A DNA stretch of 64,000 nt from an uncultured Eubacteriales bacterium (lineage in GTDB: Bacteria > Bacillota > Clostridia > Oscillospirales > Acutalibacteraceae), in assembly GCA_934675165.1 (NCBI GenBank), contig CAKUPP010000001.1:51114-115113 (forward strand), read 5' to 3'. Shown piece by piece: positions 19,482-26,814 of this stretch. A program made the translations under genes and the position numbers. How positions within the stretch are numbered: position 1 is the stretch's first letter; the number at the start of each line of letters is the position of its first letter. The notes beneath the pieces were generated by a model that was not told where the DNA came from, did not search any database, and saw only the letters and a list, made by a program, of their open reading frames with translations.

Positions 19482-20522
19482 TCAGTAATCTTGTCCTATG
19501 TACATTGATTTTAAACCTTCTAATATTTCACCTTTACTAAAACCATGTTGCATAGCACCAGATAGCATATCAGTATATTTAAATATTTGGCCTTTTTGAA
19601 AATGTTGTTTATAAATATTATCAGCAATTGTATCTAGGCTCGAGGTACTGAGAGATTGTACGCGCATCTCACTTGCGTGTGGAACAACTACTTTAGAAAT
19701 TGAGTCCCTCGAAGAAGCGGACGCTTGACCTATCTTAGAAAATAACGGCCTTACACCTTCATTACTAATGATTTTTGGAAAACTTTTATGCGCACATTGC
19801 TTAAATAATTCTTCGCGATCCCATGTAACAATCTCTGAAATGAGAGCAGCACAGCTCTCATCCATACTCGCATTAAACATCCACGCAGTATTCACAGTTT
19901 GTTGGTACTCGTAAATGTCAAGCGGACCACAAGCAAGTTGTTGGGTAGTAGTAATGTATTTACCGATTTCTTCATTATCGTCGCCTTCTATCATTCCAAG
20001 AAATCTGAGGTCGCACCATTTATTATCTTCTTTTTTTACAAAATCTCTAAGTCTAGTCATACGCTCAGTCCAGGTATCATAAACTTCTGCTGTGTCAACT
20101 TTATATGGGCAAATAGCGTATGGACACTCTCGCAATATGTCAGCATTATATACATTTGCTATGTCATAAAAACAAAAAATGTTTCGTTCAATTAGCGTAC
20201 TTGCCCTTGGTAATTTTCTGCCAGCAAATGATATTTTATTATCATTTAAAACTTCGGCACCATCAAACTCTTCAAGCTTTGTACCCACACGGCACAACGC
20301 ATCCATAGCAACTTTATTAGCACTTATGCCGTTACCTATTGATTGATCTTTTGGTTTGCCGTTCACAAGATCACTACCTATAATCGCTATATTAAACACC
20401 CGAAAGCACCCTCTGGGGAATGGATGTTTACAAGCATTTGCAAAAAAACTAAAAGCACTAATCATAACGAGTATGGAAGCCATACTTTTCAAAAATATTT
20501 TTTTGACAACTTTGTTCACCAT
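19482..20522 (-). CDS. Exported protein of unknown function (possible degenerate G-domain fold)
   Basis: 346 residues. The N-terminus has lysines, a hydrophobic stretch (SILVMISAFSFF) and an A-N-A|C site, a signal peptide that could be cut by signal peptidase I or, less typically, lipidated at the cysteine. The mature part opens with a hydrophobic strand FNIAIIGSD. It later shows a segment resembling the central strands and C-terminal SA-x-x-x-x-x-V/A motif of small GTPases (FCFYDIA, then MRLRDFV-like helix, then WMFNASMDESCAALISEI), but P-loop and NKxD motifs are not intact. This likeness is only an impression. A serine-rich stretch follows. Upstream GTG 20537 is rejected because AAGGTG fits ATG 20522. 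Neighbour 20603-21265 is similarly exported. Confidence 0.7.
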   Translation of the reverse strand: MVNKVVKKIFLKSMASILVMISAFSFFANACKHPFPRGCFRVFNIAIIGSDLVNGKPKDQSIGNGISANKVAMDALCRVGTKLEEFDGAEVLNDNKISFAGRKLPRASTLIERNIFCFYDIANVYNADILRECPYAICPYKVDTAEVYDTWTERMTRLRDFVKKEDNKWCDLRFLGMIEGDDNEEIGKYITTTQQLACGPLDIYEYQQTVNTAWMFNASMDESCAALISEIVTWDREELFKQCAHKSFPKIISNEGVRPLFSKIGQASASSRDSISKVVVPHASEMRVQSLSTSSLDTIADNIYKQHFQKGQIFKYTDMLSGAMQHGFSKGEILEGLKSMYIGQDY

Positions 20523-20602
20523 GTTTTCACCTTGCACTGTATTTTATTCTTTAAAATAAAAATCATCTAACTAATCGAGTAATTCTTAAATCGTAACAAT
20601 AA

Positions 20603-21265
20603 TCAATCGCACTTTAAATGATTTTTAAGAGTACTCAGACGCCCATCATGCATTAGTTCATTAATTCCCCATACACCTGTTGGCAAAAACTGATCTTTCG
20701 TACCTGCAGGACGTAATACCACAACAAAACCACTACCAAAACGGTTAGATGTATCTCGATTGGTTTCTAAATCAATACGTGCATTAGTCAGCGCTATACA
20801 GACACTAAAATTGCTGCGCGAATTGAAATAAGCTGTAGCTTGTGGCTCCTTTTCATATGCAACTTGAAATGCCTTACTTTCTTGCCAGTTGCGGTAATCT
20901 GGGTAAACCACGCCAGCAGAAGCCAAAGATACAATTGCAATCTTTCCTAGTACAACTATAGGGGAATTTTGCCAAGAAGTACTACGGGTAGCAAGAGAGA
21001 GTCCTAAATATCCCAGGAACCCCAAAGCACCCGCCAGTATTCGCGTACAAACACGTCCACTCTCACGTGCACGATAATGGTGAATATCGTACTCACAAGT
21101 GTGGTATCTAGAAATTGCTTCATTCAATTTTTCTGTTGGTATGTAGTGCAGCACAGTACCGTCTCTAAGAATTTCAATTTTATCTTCACCTAACGCTAAA
21201 ATAGAACCTATCGATCCCCAAAAACACACAATTATACCTGTAATTACCGAAAAAATTTTTCGCAT
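20603..21265 (-). CDS. Exported/membrane protein of unknown function
   Basis: 220 residues from an ATG preceded by GGGAGG (on the - strand). A hydrophobic N-terminus (FSVITGIIVCFWGSIGSILA) acts as signal peptide or anchor. Two more hydrophobic segments lie mid-protein (ILAGALGFLGYLGLSLA and IVVLGKIAIVSLASAGVVY), so it probably sits in the membrane as a hairpin. The C-terminal part is hydrophilic with a FGSGFVVVLRP strand. No family recognised. The frame is open further upstream but without a ribosome site. A weak - strand promoter (TTGATT, 18 bp, TAAAAT) precedes it. Confidence 0.7.
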   Translation of the reverse strand: MRKIFSVITGIIVCFWGSIGSILALGEDKIEILRDGTVLHYIPTEKLNEAISRYHTCEYDIHHYRARESGRVCTRILAGALGFLGYLGLSLATRSTSWQNSPIVVLGKIAIVSLASAGVVYPDYRNWQESKAFQVAYEKEPQATAYFNSRSNFSVCIALTNARIDLETNRDTSNRFGSGFVVVLRPAGTKDQFLPTGVWGINELMHDGRLSTLKNHLKCD

Positions 21266-21407
21266 TAATATTCCTCCCATCATTAATTCAAAATTACCTA
21301 AAAATAACCAATTATATTTTAACACTTGCTATATTTTCCAATCAAGATTTTTTGTTGCAAATTCAGACATAAAAAATTTCTTCAAATATGTTTTCCTTTA
21401 CAATAAA

Positions 21408-21674
21408 TTACTGGGTTATATAAGACTTGATTTGCAAACTAAAAATTTTTCTCGTGTTTACCCCAACAGGAACACGCCCCACACTCCAAGCAACCCAAGT
21501 TTTACCGAATAAATCGCCTGGATCAGTACTGCTTACCGATATATAAATTGAGCCTACCGGGTAAATTAAATCAAAGATAGTTTTGCCATTTATCGTAAGG
21601 TTTCCCGTAAATTTGGTATCCACGTTAATCCCAGAAGCATTCTGTACAGAAATAAATTTTTTAAAAAAAGTCAC
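21408..21674 (-). CDS. Truncated phage tail-fibre/baseplate-like domain protein
   Basis: 88 residues whose middle (IYPVGSIYISVSSTDPGDLFG, shortened to its core PVGSIYISVSSTDPG) matches the short domain found near the ends of many phage tail fibres and baseplate proteins, normally followed by G-x-W and a collar region. Here the W-V-A-W-x-x-GRVPVGVN part is followed by 17 unrelated residues and a stop, so the protein lacks the rest. A textbook AAGGAGG precedes a GTG start, and a - strand TTGACA/TATGGT pair lies upstream, so it may still be expressed. No other phage gene is nearby. Read as a remnant or domesticated fragment. Confidence 0.65.
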   Translation of the reverse strand: MTFFKKFISVQNASGINVDTKFTGNLTINGKTIFDLIYPVGSIYISVSSTDPGDLFGKTWVAWSVGRVPVGVNTRKIFSLQIKSYITQ

Positions 21675-21776
21675 AATAACTCCTCCTTACAAAAACAATG
21701 TGATTTGAATTACTCTGTTTAACAGTTAGATTTGCTAAACATTTAAAAAAATAAATAACTCTACTTTTACTTTACA

Positions 21777-21806
21777 ACCATAAGCTTTTTTGGGAATTAT
21801 TGTCAA
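21777..21806 (-). promoter_or_regulatory. Candidate promoter for the tail-fibre-like gene
   Basis: On the - strand, TTGACA (21801-21806) is followed after 18 bp by TATGGT (21777-21782). The -35 is perfect and the -10 is moderate. Confidence 0.4.
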
Positions 21807-21825
21807 TAAAAAATTTAATTATTTT

Positions 21826-21930
21826 TTATGTTATAATTGTGATATTTTAACTTAATTATAACACAAATCGGCCTATTTGTCACTTATTTTTTCTTTTGCA
21901 ACACATCAATTGTAAACAAACAATCTACGC
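21826..21930 (+). repeat. Intergenic repeat copy A
   Basis: About 105 bp similar to 35951-36040 (copy B) and, over its second half, to 54084-54142 (copy C). The best conserved core is TTTTG-[CT]-[AG]-ACACAT-[CA]-AA-[TC]-T-[GA]-TAAA. A and C agree at most positions from AACACATCAATT onward. A also contains the arms TGTTATAATT (21829-21838) and AATTATAACA (21854-21863), a 10-bp inverted repeat with a 15-bp gap that looks like an operator. Function unknown. Confidence 0.6.
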
Positions 21931-21951
21931 AGCAAAATTTAAAGTTGAATG

Positions 21952-21980
21952 TTGACAAAAACCAACAAGTTTGTTAAAAT
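21952..21980 (+). promoter_or_regulatory. Promoter of the NatAB-like operon
   Basis: Perfect TTGACA (21952-21957), 17-bp spacer, TAAAAT (21975-21980), 33 bp before the ATG at 22014. Confidence 0.8.
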
Positions 21981-22013
21981 AATATTAAATACATAAAATT
22001 TTGGGGAGTTTTT

Positions 22014-22748
22014 ATGATAAAGATTCTAGGAGTAAGTAAGAAGTTTAAAGACAAATTAGCGTTAGACAATGTAAGTTTTGACGTAAATGATGGTGAAATA
22101 GTAGGTCTGCTAGGAGAAAATGGTGCAGGAAAGTCTACTCTTTTGAGAATTGTAAGCACTATGTTGATTCCTAGTGGTGGAAGCGTGGAAGTTAATGGTT
22201 TTGATATTTTAAAAAATCCTGATAAAGTTAGGAAGCATATAGGAATACTGTTTGGCAGTGAAGTGGGTCTTTATGAAAGGTTAACAGCAAGAGAGAATTT
22301 GGATTATTTTGCAAGTTTAAATGGTATGAATGATGAAGCTAGAAAAAAACGGGTGGATTATCTAATAGATAAATTTTCTTTTGGTGACTATTCAGAAAAA
22401 AGAGTTTTAAATTTTTCAAAAGGTATGAAGCAAAAAGTTGCTATAGCTCGATCTGTGATTCATGATCCTGATTCTATGTTGTTTGATGAACCGGATTCTG
22501 GACTGGATTTTAAAGCTTCAAAAATTATATTTGATTTTATGGAAGAGTGTAAACAGGAAGGTAAGTCTATAATATTTTCGAGTCATTCCATGGAAAATAT
22601 CAAAAATTATTCAGATAGAGTGGTTGTAATACATAAAGGTAAGATAGCAAAAATTTTTAGGATGAAGCAGTACCGAGAAAAATATACTGAACGAGAAATA
22701 AATGATATATTATTTAATTTAGTTTGTGATGGTGATGAAAATGTTTAA
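22014..22748 (+). CDS. ABC transporter ATP-binding protein (NatA-like)
   Basis: Cytoplasmic ATPase of an ABC-2 type exporter; NatA relatives drive sodium export, other relatives export drugs or peptides. Walker A is GENGAGKST near residue 38, the signature is LNFSKGMKQKV, Walker B is MLFDEPDSGLD, and the switch histidine is in IIFSSHSM. 244 residues. GGGGAG at 22001-22006 serves ATG 22014. The stop overlaps the start of its permease, so the two are translationally coupled. The aspartate in DEPDSGL replaces the more usual T/F position, as is common in NatA-like proteins. Confidence 0.88.
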   Translation: MIKILGVSKKFKDKLALDNVSFDVNDGEIVGLLGENGAGKSTLLRIVSTMLIPSGGSVEVNGFDILKNPDKVRKHIGILFGSEVGLYERLTARENLDYFASLNGMNDEARKKRVDYLIDKFSFGDYSEKRVLNFSKGMKQKVAIARSVIHDPDSMLFDEPDSGLDFKASKIIFDFMEECKQEGKSIIFSSHSMENIKNYSDRVVVIHKGKIAKIFRMKQYREKYTEREINDILFNLVCDGDENV

Positions 22749-23901
22749 TCAAGCAATTGTTATATTTTTGAAAGAAATGAAATGCTTGATTCGAGATAAA
22801 AAAACATTTTGGATAAGTATTTTGTTGCCTTTCATTTTAGTACCGCTGATGTTGTTTATTACCGATTATTCAATAAAAGGAATGCAAGGTGAAACGGTTA
22901 ATAATGTTGATGTAGGTGTGAGCAGCAAGGATAATTCATTTTATAATTTTTTATCTTCACAGAGTAACATAACTGTGATAGATTCTGGAAATCCCAAAAA
23001 AGATTTAGATTCTGGTAAAATTTCTGCATATATTTATTTGGACGAAGACATTGATAAAAAAGTTTTAAATAAGCAGTCATTTGAAATTAAGATTGAAAGT
23101 AATGACGCTTCTATGAACTCGGTGATAGCTGGGCCTATTTTAAATCAATATGAAAGTATGTACAGAGAAATTGTGAACAATTATGTTTTTGATAGTGAAG
23201 AAGATTTAAAATCAAAACTATGTATACCGATTGATATATCTAATGCAGAAGACTTCAAATTTGATATAAGTTCAATGTGTTTTAATTTACTTTTACCAAT
23301 GATGCTTATTATTTATTGTTGTATTGGTTCTTCCGGTACAGCGTCGGAACTTAGTGCTGGAGAAAAAGAACGCGGGACACTTGAGCCACTTCTTTCTACT
23401 GGCGTAGATCGTTCTGCCGTGGTTTTGGGTAAACTTTTAGCTACAACTTGTATGGGATTTATAAGCGGCTTATTTACTGTTTTAGGATTGTATGCGTATT
23501 TGTTTACAGCATCTGGCAATAAAAAAATGACTTCACTTACCAGTGCGTTGCTACTTCTTGTTTTTATAATTTTAGTTTCAATGTTTTTTGCTGCAATTAA
23601 TTTAGCTATAGGCGTATATTCAAGATCATTTAAAGAATCACAGACGTACCTCACTCCTGTAATGTTAATTTCAATTTTGCCCGCATTTTTTACGTATACA
23701 TTAGACATAAACAGTATAAAATTTTTACACCTTTCTATACCGATTTTTAATGTTTTATGTATAATAAAAGAAATTCTTGCAGGGTGTGTTAATTTAGTTC
23801 ACGTGGCGGTGGTGACATTTTGGCTTATTGTGTATATTTTTGTGTCGTGTTATTTGATATTTAAACTTTTTAAAAGAGAAAATGTGATTTTTAGGGTTTA
23901 G
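22741..23901 (+). CDS. ABC-2 type permease (NatB-like)
   Basis: Membrane partner of the preceding ATPase. One N-terminal membrane helix (about residues 25-45) is followed by a ~130-residue external domain (GVSSKDNSF...) and then a cluster of five or six helices in the C-terminal half, the NatB/DUF3526-like layout of ABC-2 permeases. The conserved cytosolic AGEKERGTLEPLLSTGVDR element, which contacts the ATPase, is present. Of several in-frame starts, ATG 22741 overlapping the upstream stop by eight bases is preferred, with GGTGA just before it. 386 residues. Substrate cannot be told; sodium efflux is a guess by family. Confidence 0.85.
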   Translation: MFNQAIVIFLKEMKCLIRDKKTFWISILLPFILVPLMLFITDYSIKGMQGETVNNVDVGVSSKDNSFYNFLSSQSNITVIDSGNPKKDLDSGKISAYIYLDEDIDKKVLNKQSFEIKIESNDASMNSVIAGPILNQYESMYREIVNNYVFDSEEDLKSKLCIPIDISNAEDFKFDISSMCFNLLLPMMLIIYCCIGSSGTASELSAGEKERGTLEPLLSTGVDRSAVVLGKLLATTCMGFISGLFTVLGLYAYLFTASGNKKMTSLTSALLLLVFIILVSMFFAAINLAIGVYSRSFKESQTYLTPVMLISILPAFFTYTLDINSIKFLHLSIPIFNVLCIIKEILAGCVNLVHVAVVTFWLIVYIFVSCYLIFKLFKRENVIFRV

Positions 23902-23921
23902 AGTATTGATATTTTTTTAGA

Positions 23922-23958
23922 AAAATCAGATAATGTATTTATCTGATTTTATTTTTTT
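23922..23958 (+). terminator. Terminator of the NatAB-like operon
   Basis: Perfect 11-bp stem AAAATCAGATA (23922-23932) with TATCTGATTTT (23940-23950), 7-nt loop, then a T-rich run just before the tcdA ribosome site. Confidence 0.8.
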
Positions 23959-23978
23959 GCAAAGAGGTGGTAAATAAG

Positions 23979-24692
23979 TTGAGCGATATTAGATTTGTTA
24001 GAACTCAAATGATGCTTGGAAGTTGTTCTATGAAAAAATTAAAAAGTTCAAAAGTTGCAATTTTTGGATTAGGTGGAGTAGGATCTGCTGCTTTTGAATC
24101 TCTTGTGCGGTGTGGTGTTGGTAATATTGATATTTTCGATGGAGATCTTGTGGATATAACAAACATAAATCGCCAACTTATAGCTACAACAGAAAATGTT
24201 GGCAAAAGAAAAGTAAGTGTGGCTAAAGATCGCGCGCTGAGTATAAATCCATATGTAAATATAACGCCATATGATTGTTTTTTTGATAGAAGTAATGAGA
24301 AAAATTTTGATTTTTCTATTTATGATTATATTATTGATGCAATAGATATGGTTAGTTCTAAACTTTTAATTATTAGCAAAGCGAAAGAATCTGACGTCCA
24401 AATAATAAGTTCAATGGGGACAGGCAATAAAATGAATCCATCGATGTTGGAAGTAGCTGATGTATATAGAACAAGTGTGTGCCCCTTGGCCAGAGTTATG
24501 AGGAGAGAGCTCAAAAAATTAGATATAAAAAGTTTGAAAGTTGTGTATTCAAAGGAACCCGTAATGCCTATTGTTGAAAACAAATTAGTACCTAGTTGTG
24601 GTGTTAAGATAGTTAACTCAAGTGTGTCGTTTGTGCCACCTGTAGCCGGATTTATTATGGCAAGTGAAGTTGTAAAAAGCCTTATAAAATAA
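23979..24692 (+). CDS. tcdA: tRNA threonylcarbamoyladenosine dehydratase TcdA
   Basis: ThiF/E1-like enzyme that uses ATP to cyclise t6A37 of tRNA to ct6A. The nucleotide-binding FGLGGVGSAAFESLVRCGVG is near residues 30-49. The adenylation block NINRQ...VGKRKV follows near 62-80. The family-specific SVCPLARVMRRELKK, with a conserved cysteine, is near 165. AGAGGTGG at 23963-23970 fits TTG 23979 rather than GTG 23967. 237 residues, standard for TcdA. recJ begins 18 bases downstream. Confidence 0.88.
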   Translation: MSDIRFVRTQMMLGSCSMKKLKSSKVAIFGLGGVGSAAFESLVRCGVGNIDIFDGDLVDITNINRQLIATTENVGKRKVSVAKDRALSINPYVNITPYDCFFDRSNEKNFDFSIYDYIIDAIDMVSSKLLIISKAKESDVQIISSMGTGNKMNPSMLEVADVYRTSVCPLARVMRRELKKLDIKSLKVVYSKEPVMPIVENKLVPSCGVKIVNSSVSFVPPVAGFIMASEVVKSLIK

Positions 24693-24710
24693 GATATGGA
24701 AGTGAATTGA

Positions 24711-26756
24711 TTGAGCATAAATCGTTGGATTTTAAATGATATTGATAAAGAAAAAATCAAAAAAATAGCAGTCGAATGTAACGTACCTTTTGTCTGTGCT
24801 GGAATATTATATTCTAGAGGAATTAAATCTAAAAAACAGGTTAGAGATTTTTTTAATTCGCAGGTTGACGCTGTGAATCCTTTGGAAATTGTTGACATGG
24901 AAAAGGCGGTTTTGCGTGTAAAATCTTCAATTGATAACAATGAAAAAATATGTATTTACGGGGATTATGATGTTGATGGTATAACTGCTTCTGCCATAGT
25001 TTACTCTTATCTTAAAAAAATTGGTGCCAATGTATCGTACTACATACCTTCGCGTGAAAATGATGGATATGGCCTTAATAAAAAAGCGATAGATAATTTG
25101 AAAAAAAATGGTACCAATTTGATATTTACTGTTGATAATGGTGTGTCAGCTGGCGAAGAAATAGAATATGCAAAACTTCAAGGAATAGATGTAGTTGTAA
25201 CTGATCATCATCGTGTCCCAGAAAAATTACCTGATGCTTGTGCTGTGGTAGATTTATATAGGCTAGATTGCGGTGTAAAATATAAAAATTTTGCAGGCGT
25301 TGGCGTAGCATTCAAATTTTTAGAAGCTTTTGATGGTGGAAAAAGTAACATAGATGAATATCTTGATTTGGTAACGTTGGGTACCATCGGAGATTCAATA
25401 GAGATGACTTGTGAATCTAAAAGTATGGTTCAGCGAGGAATCGATATGATGAAAAATGGGAATCGATTAGGAGTTAATGCACTGATTGAAGCATCTGGGG
25501 TTTCAAAAAATAATTTTAATTCTATATCGGTAGCGTTTTGCTTAGTACCCAGAATTAATGCTGCAGGACGTATGGGGGAAGCAGATTTAGCATTAAAATT
25601 ACTGATAAGTGATGAAAAACTGGAAGCTCAGTATTACGCTGAAAAATTAAATGATTTAAATATTGTTAGAAGAGAAACCGAGAAAAAGATCTTATCTTCG
25701 GTGGACGAATTGTTTTTTCGAGAACCTGAGCGACTGAATCAGAAAATAATAATAGTGGAAGGTAAAAATTGGCATAAAGGAGTTTTGGGGATAGTTGCAT
25801 CTAGGCTTGTAGGGAAATATGGTAAGCCAGTTATATTGATTTCTGATGATGGGGAAAATGCTGTTGCATCTTCTAGAAGTGTGGAAGGTTTTTCAATTCA
25901 TGAAGCAATAAGTAAATGTAGTAAGTGGGTAGAACGATTTGGCGGTCACCCTATGGCAGCGGGAATTAATTTAAAATCGAAGAATATAAATAAATTTAAA
26001 GAGGCAATTTTGCAAGTTTGTGATAATTATGAAATGCCTGTTTCCGAATTAAAGGTGGATTTAAGTCTTAATCCCGAAAAAGTTTCTTTAAAAATTTTGG
26101 AAGATATAAAATTGCTTAATCCTTTTGGGATAGGAAACCCGGAACCTGTGTTTTCGCTTATGTCTATGACTCTTAAAAAAATAATACCTCTTGGTGGGGG
26201 CGAACACACAAAAATAATTTTGGAGAGAAACAATACTGAATTTACTGTGTTGGATTTTAATAAAAAAACAGTTGATTATTTGTATGAAGAAGGAGATAAG
26301 GTAGATGTTGCACTTACTTTTTCTAAAAATGAATTTCGAGGATGTGTAAGTTTATCTTCTAAAGTTATTGATATAAAACTTAGCGGTTTAAATATGGAAA
26401 ATTGTATATCTGGATTTCAGACATATGATAAGTTTAAGAGAAAAGAAAAATTAAGTTCTGAAGACATTGCACTAATTGAACCGAGTAGGAATGATTTTGT
26501 TTTTGTATATAAATATTTTAGAAAAAATCAAAATAAGACATTTAGAGCTGATATTTTAAGTTTTAAAATTTTTGGAAATTCAGAAAGTGTTGCAAAAGTT
26601 CAATTTATAGTGGATACACTTGAAAAAGAAAAGCTGATAACCCTTTCCAGAAAGGGAATAGAATTTAGTGTAACTATAAATTTTTGTAATAAAAAAATTG
26701 ATTTAAAAGAAGCTTCTAATATGTATTTTTTAAATGAATTAAAGTCCGATCAATAA
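24711..26756 (+). CDS. recJ: Single-stranded-DNA-specific exonuclease RecJ
   Basis: 5'-3' exonuclease in recombination and in mismatch and base-excision repair. The DHH phosphoesterase motifs are present: YGDYDVDGITA from about residue 83 and VTDHHRVPE around 163, with the DHHA1 motif GGHPMAAG near 412. An OB-fold domain and a C-terminal extension (to residue 681) follow, as in Firmicute RecJ. It starts with TTG preceded by GGAAGTGA. The apt gene that commonly sits between recJ and relA is absent. Confidence 0.95.
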   Translation: MSINRWILNDIDKEKIKKIAVECNVPFVCAGILYSRGIKSKKQVRDFFNSQVDAVNPLEIVDMEKAVLRVKSSIDNNEKICIYGDYDVDGITASAIVYSYLKKIGANVSYYIPSRENDGYGLNKKAIDNLKKNGTNLIFTVDNGVSAGEEIEYAKLQGIDVVVTDHHRVPEKLPDACAVVDLYRLDCGVKYKNFAGVGVAFKFLEAFDGGKSNIDEYLDLVTLGTIGDSIEMTCESKSMVQRGIDMMKNGNRLGVNALIEASGVSKNNFNSISVAFCLVPRINAAGRMGEADLALKLLISDEKLEAQYYAEKLNDLNIVRRETEKKILSSVDELFFREPERLNQKIIIVEGKNWHKGVLGIVASRLVGKYGKPVILISDDGENAVASSRSVEGFSIHEAISKCSKWVERFGGHPMAAGINLKSKNINKFKEAILQVCDNYEMPVSELKVDLSLNPEKVSLKILEDIKLLNPFGIGNPEPVFSLMSMTLKKIIPLGGGEHTKIILERNNTEFTVLDFNKKTVDYLYEEGDKVDVALTFSKNEFRGCVSLSSKVIDIKLSGLNMENCISGFQTYDKFKRKEKLSSEDIALIEPSRNDFVFVYKYFRKNQNKTFRADILSFKIFGNSESVAKVQFIVDTLEKEKLITLSRKGIEFSVTINFCNKKIDLKEASNMYFLNELKSDQ

Positions 26757-26814
26757 AATTATTCGTAATTGAGTGAGAAAATTTATTTTTGGACTAAAAA
26801 GGAGGATATGAAGT

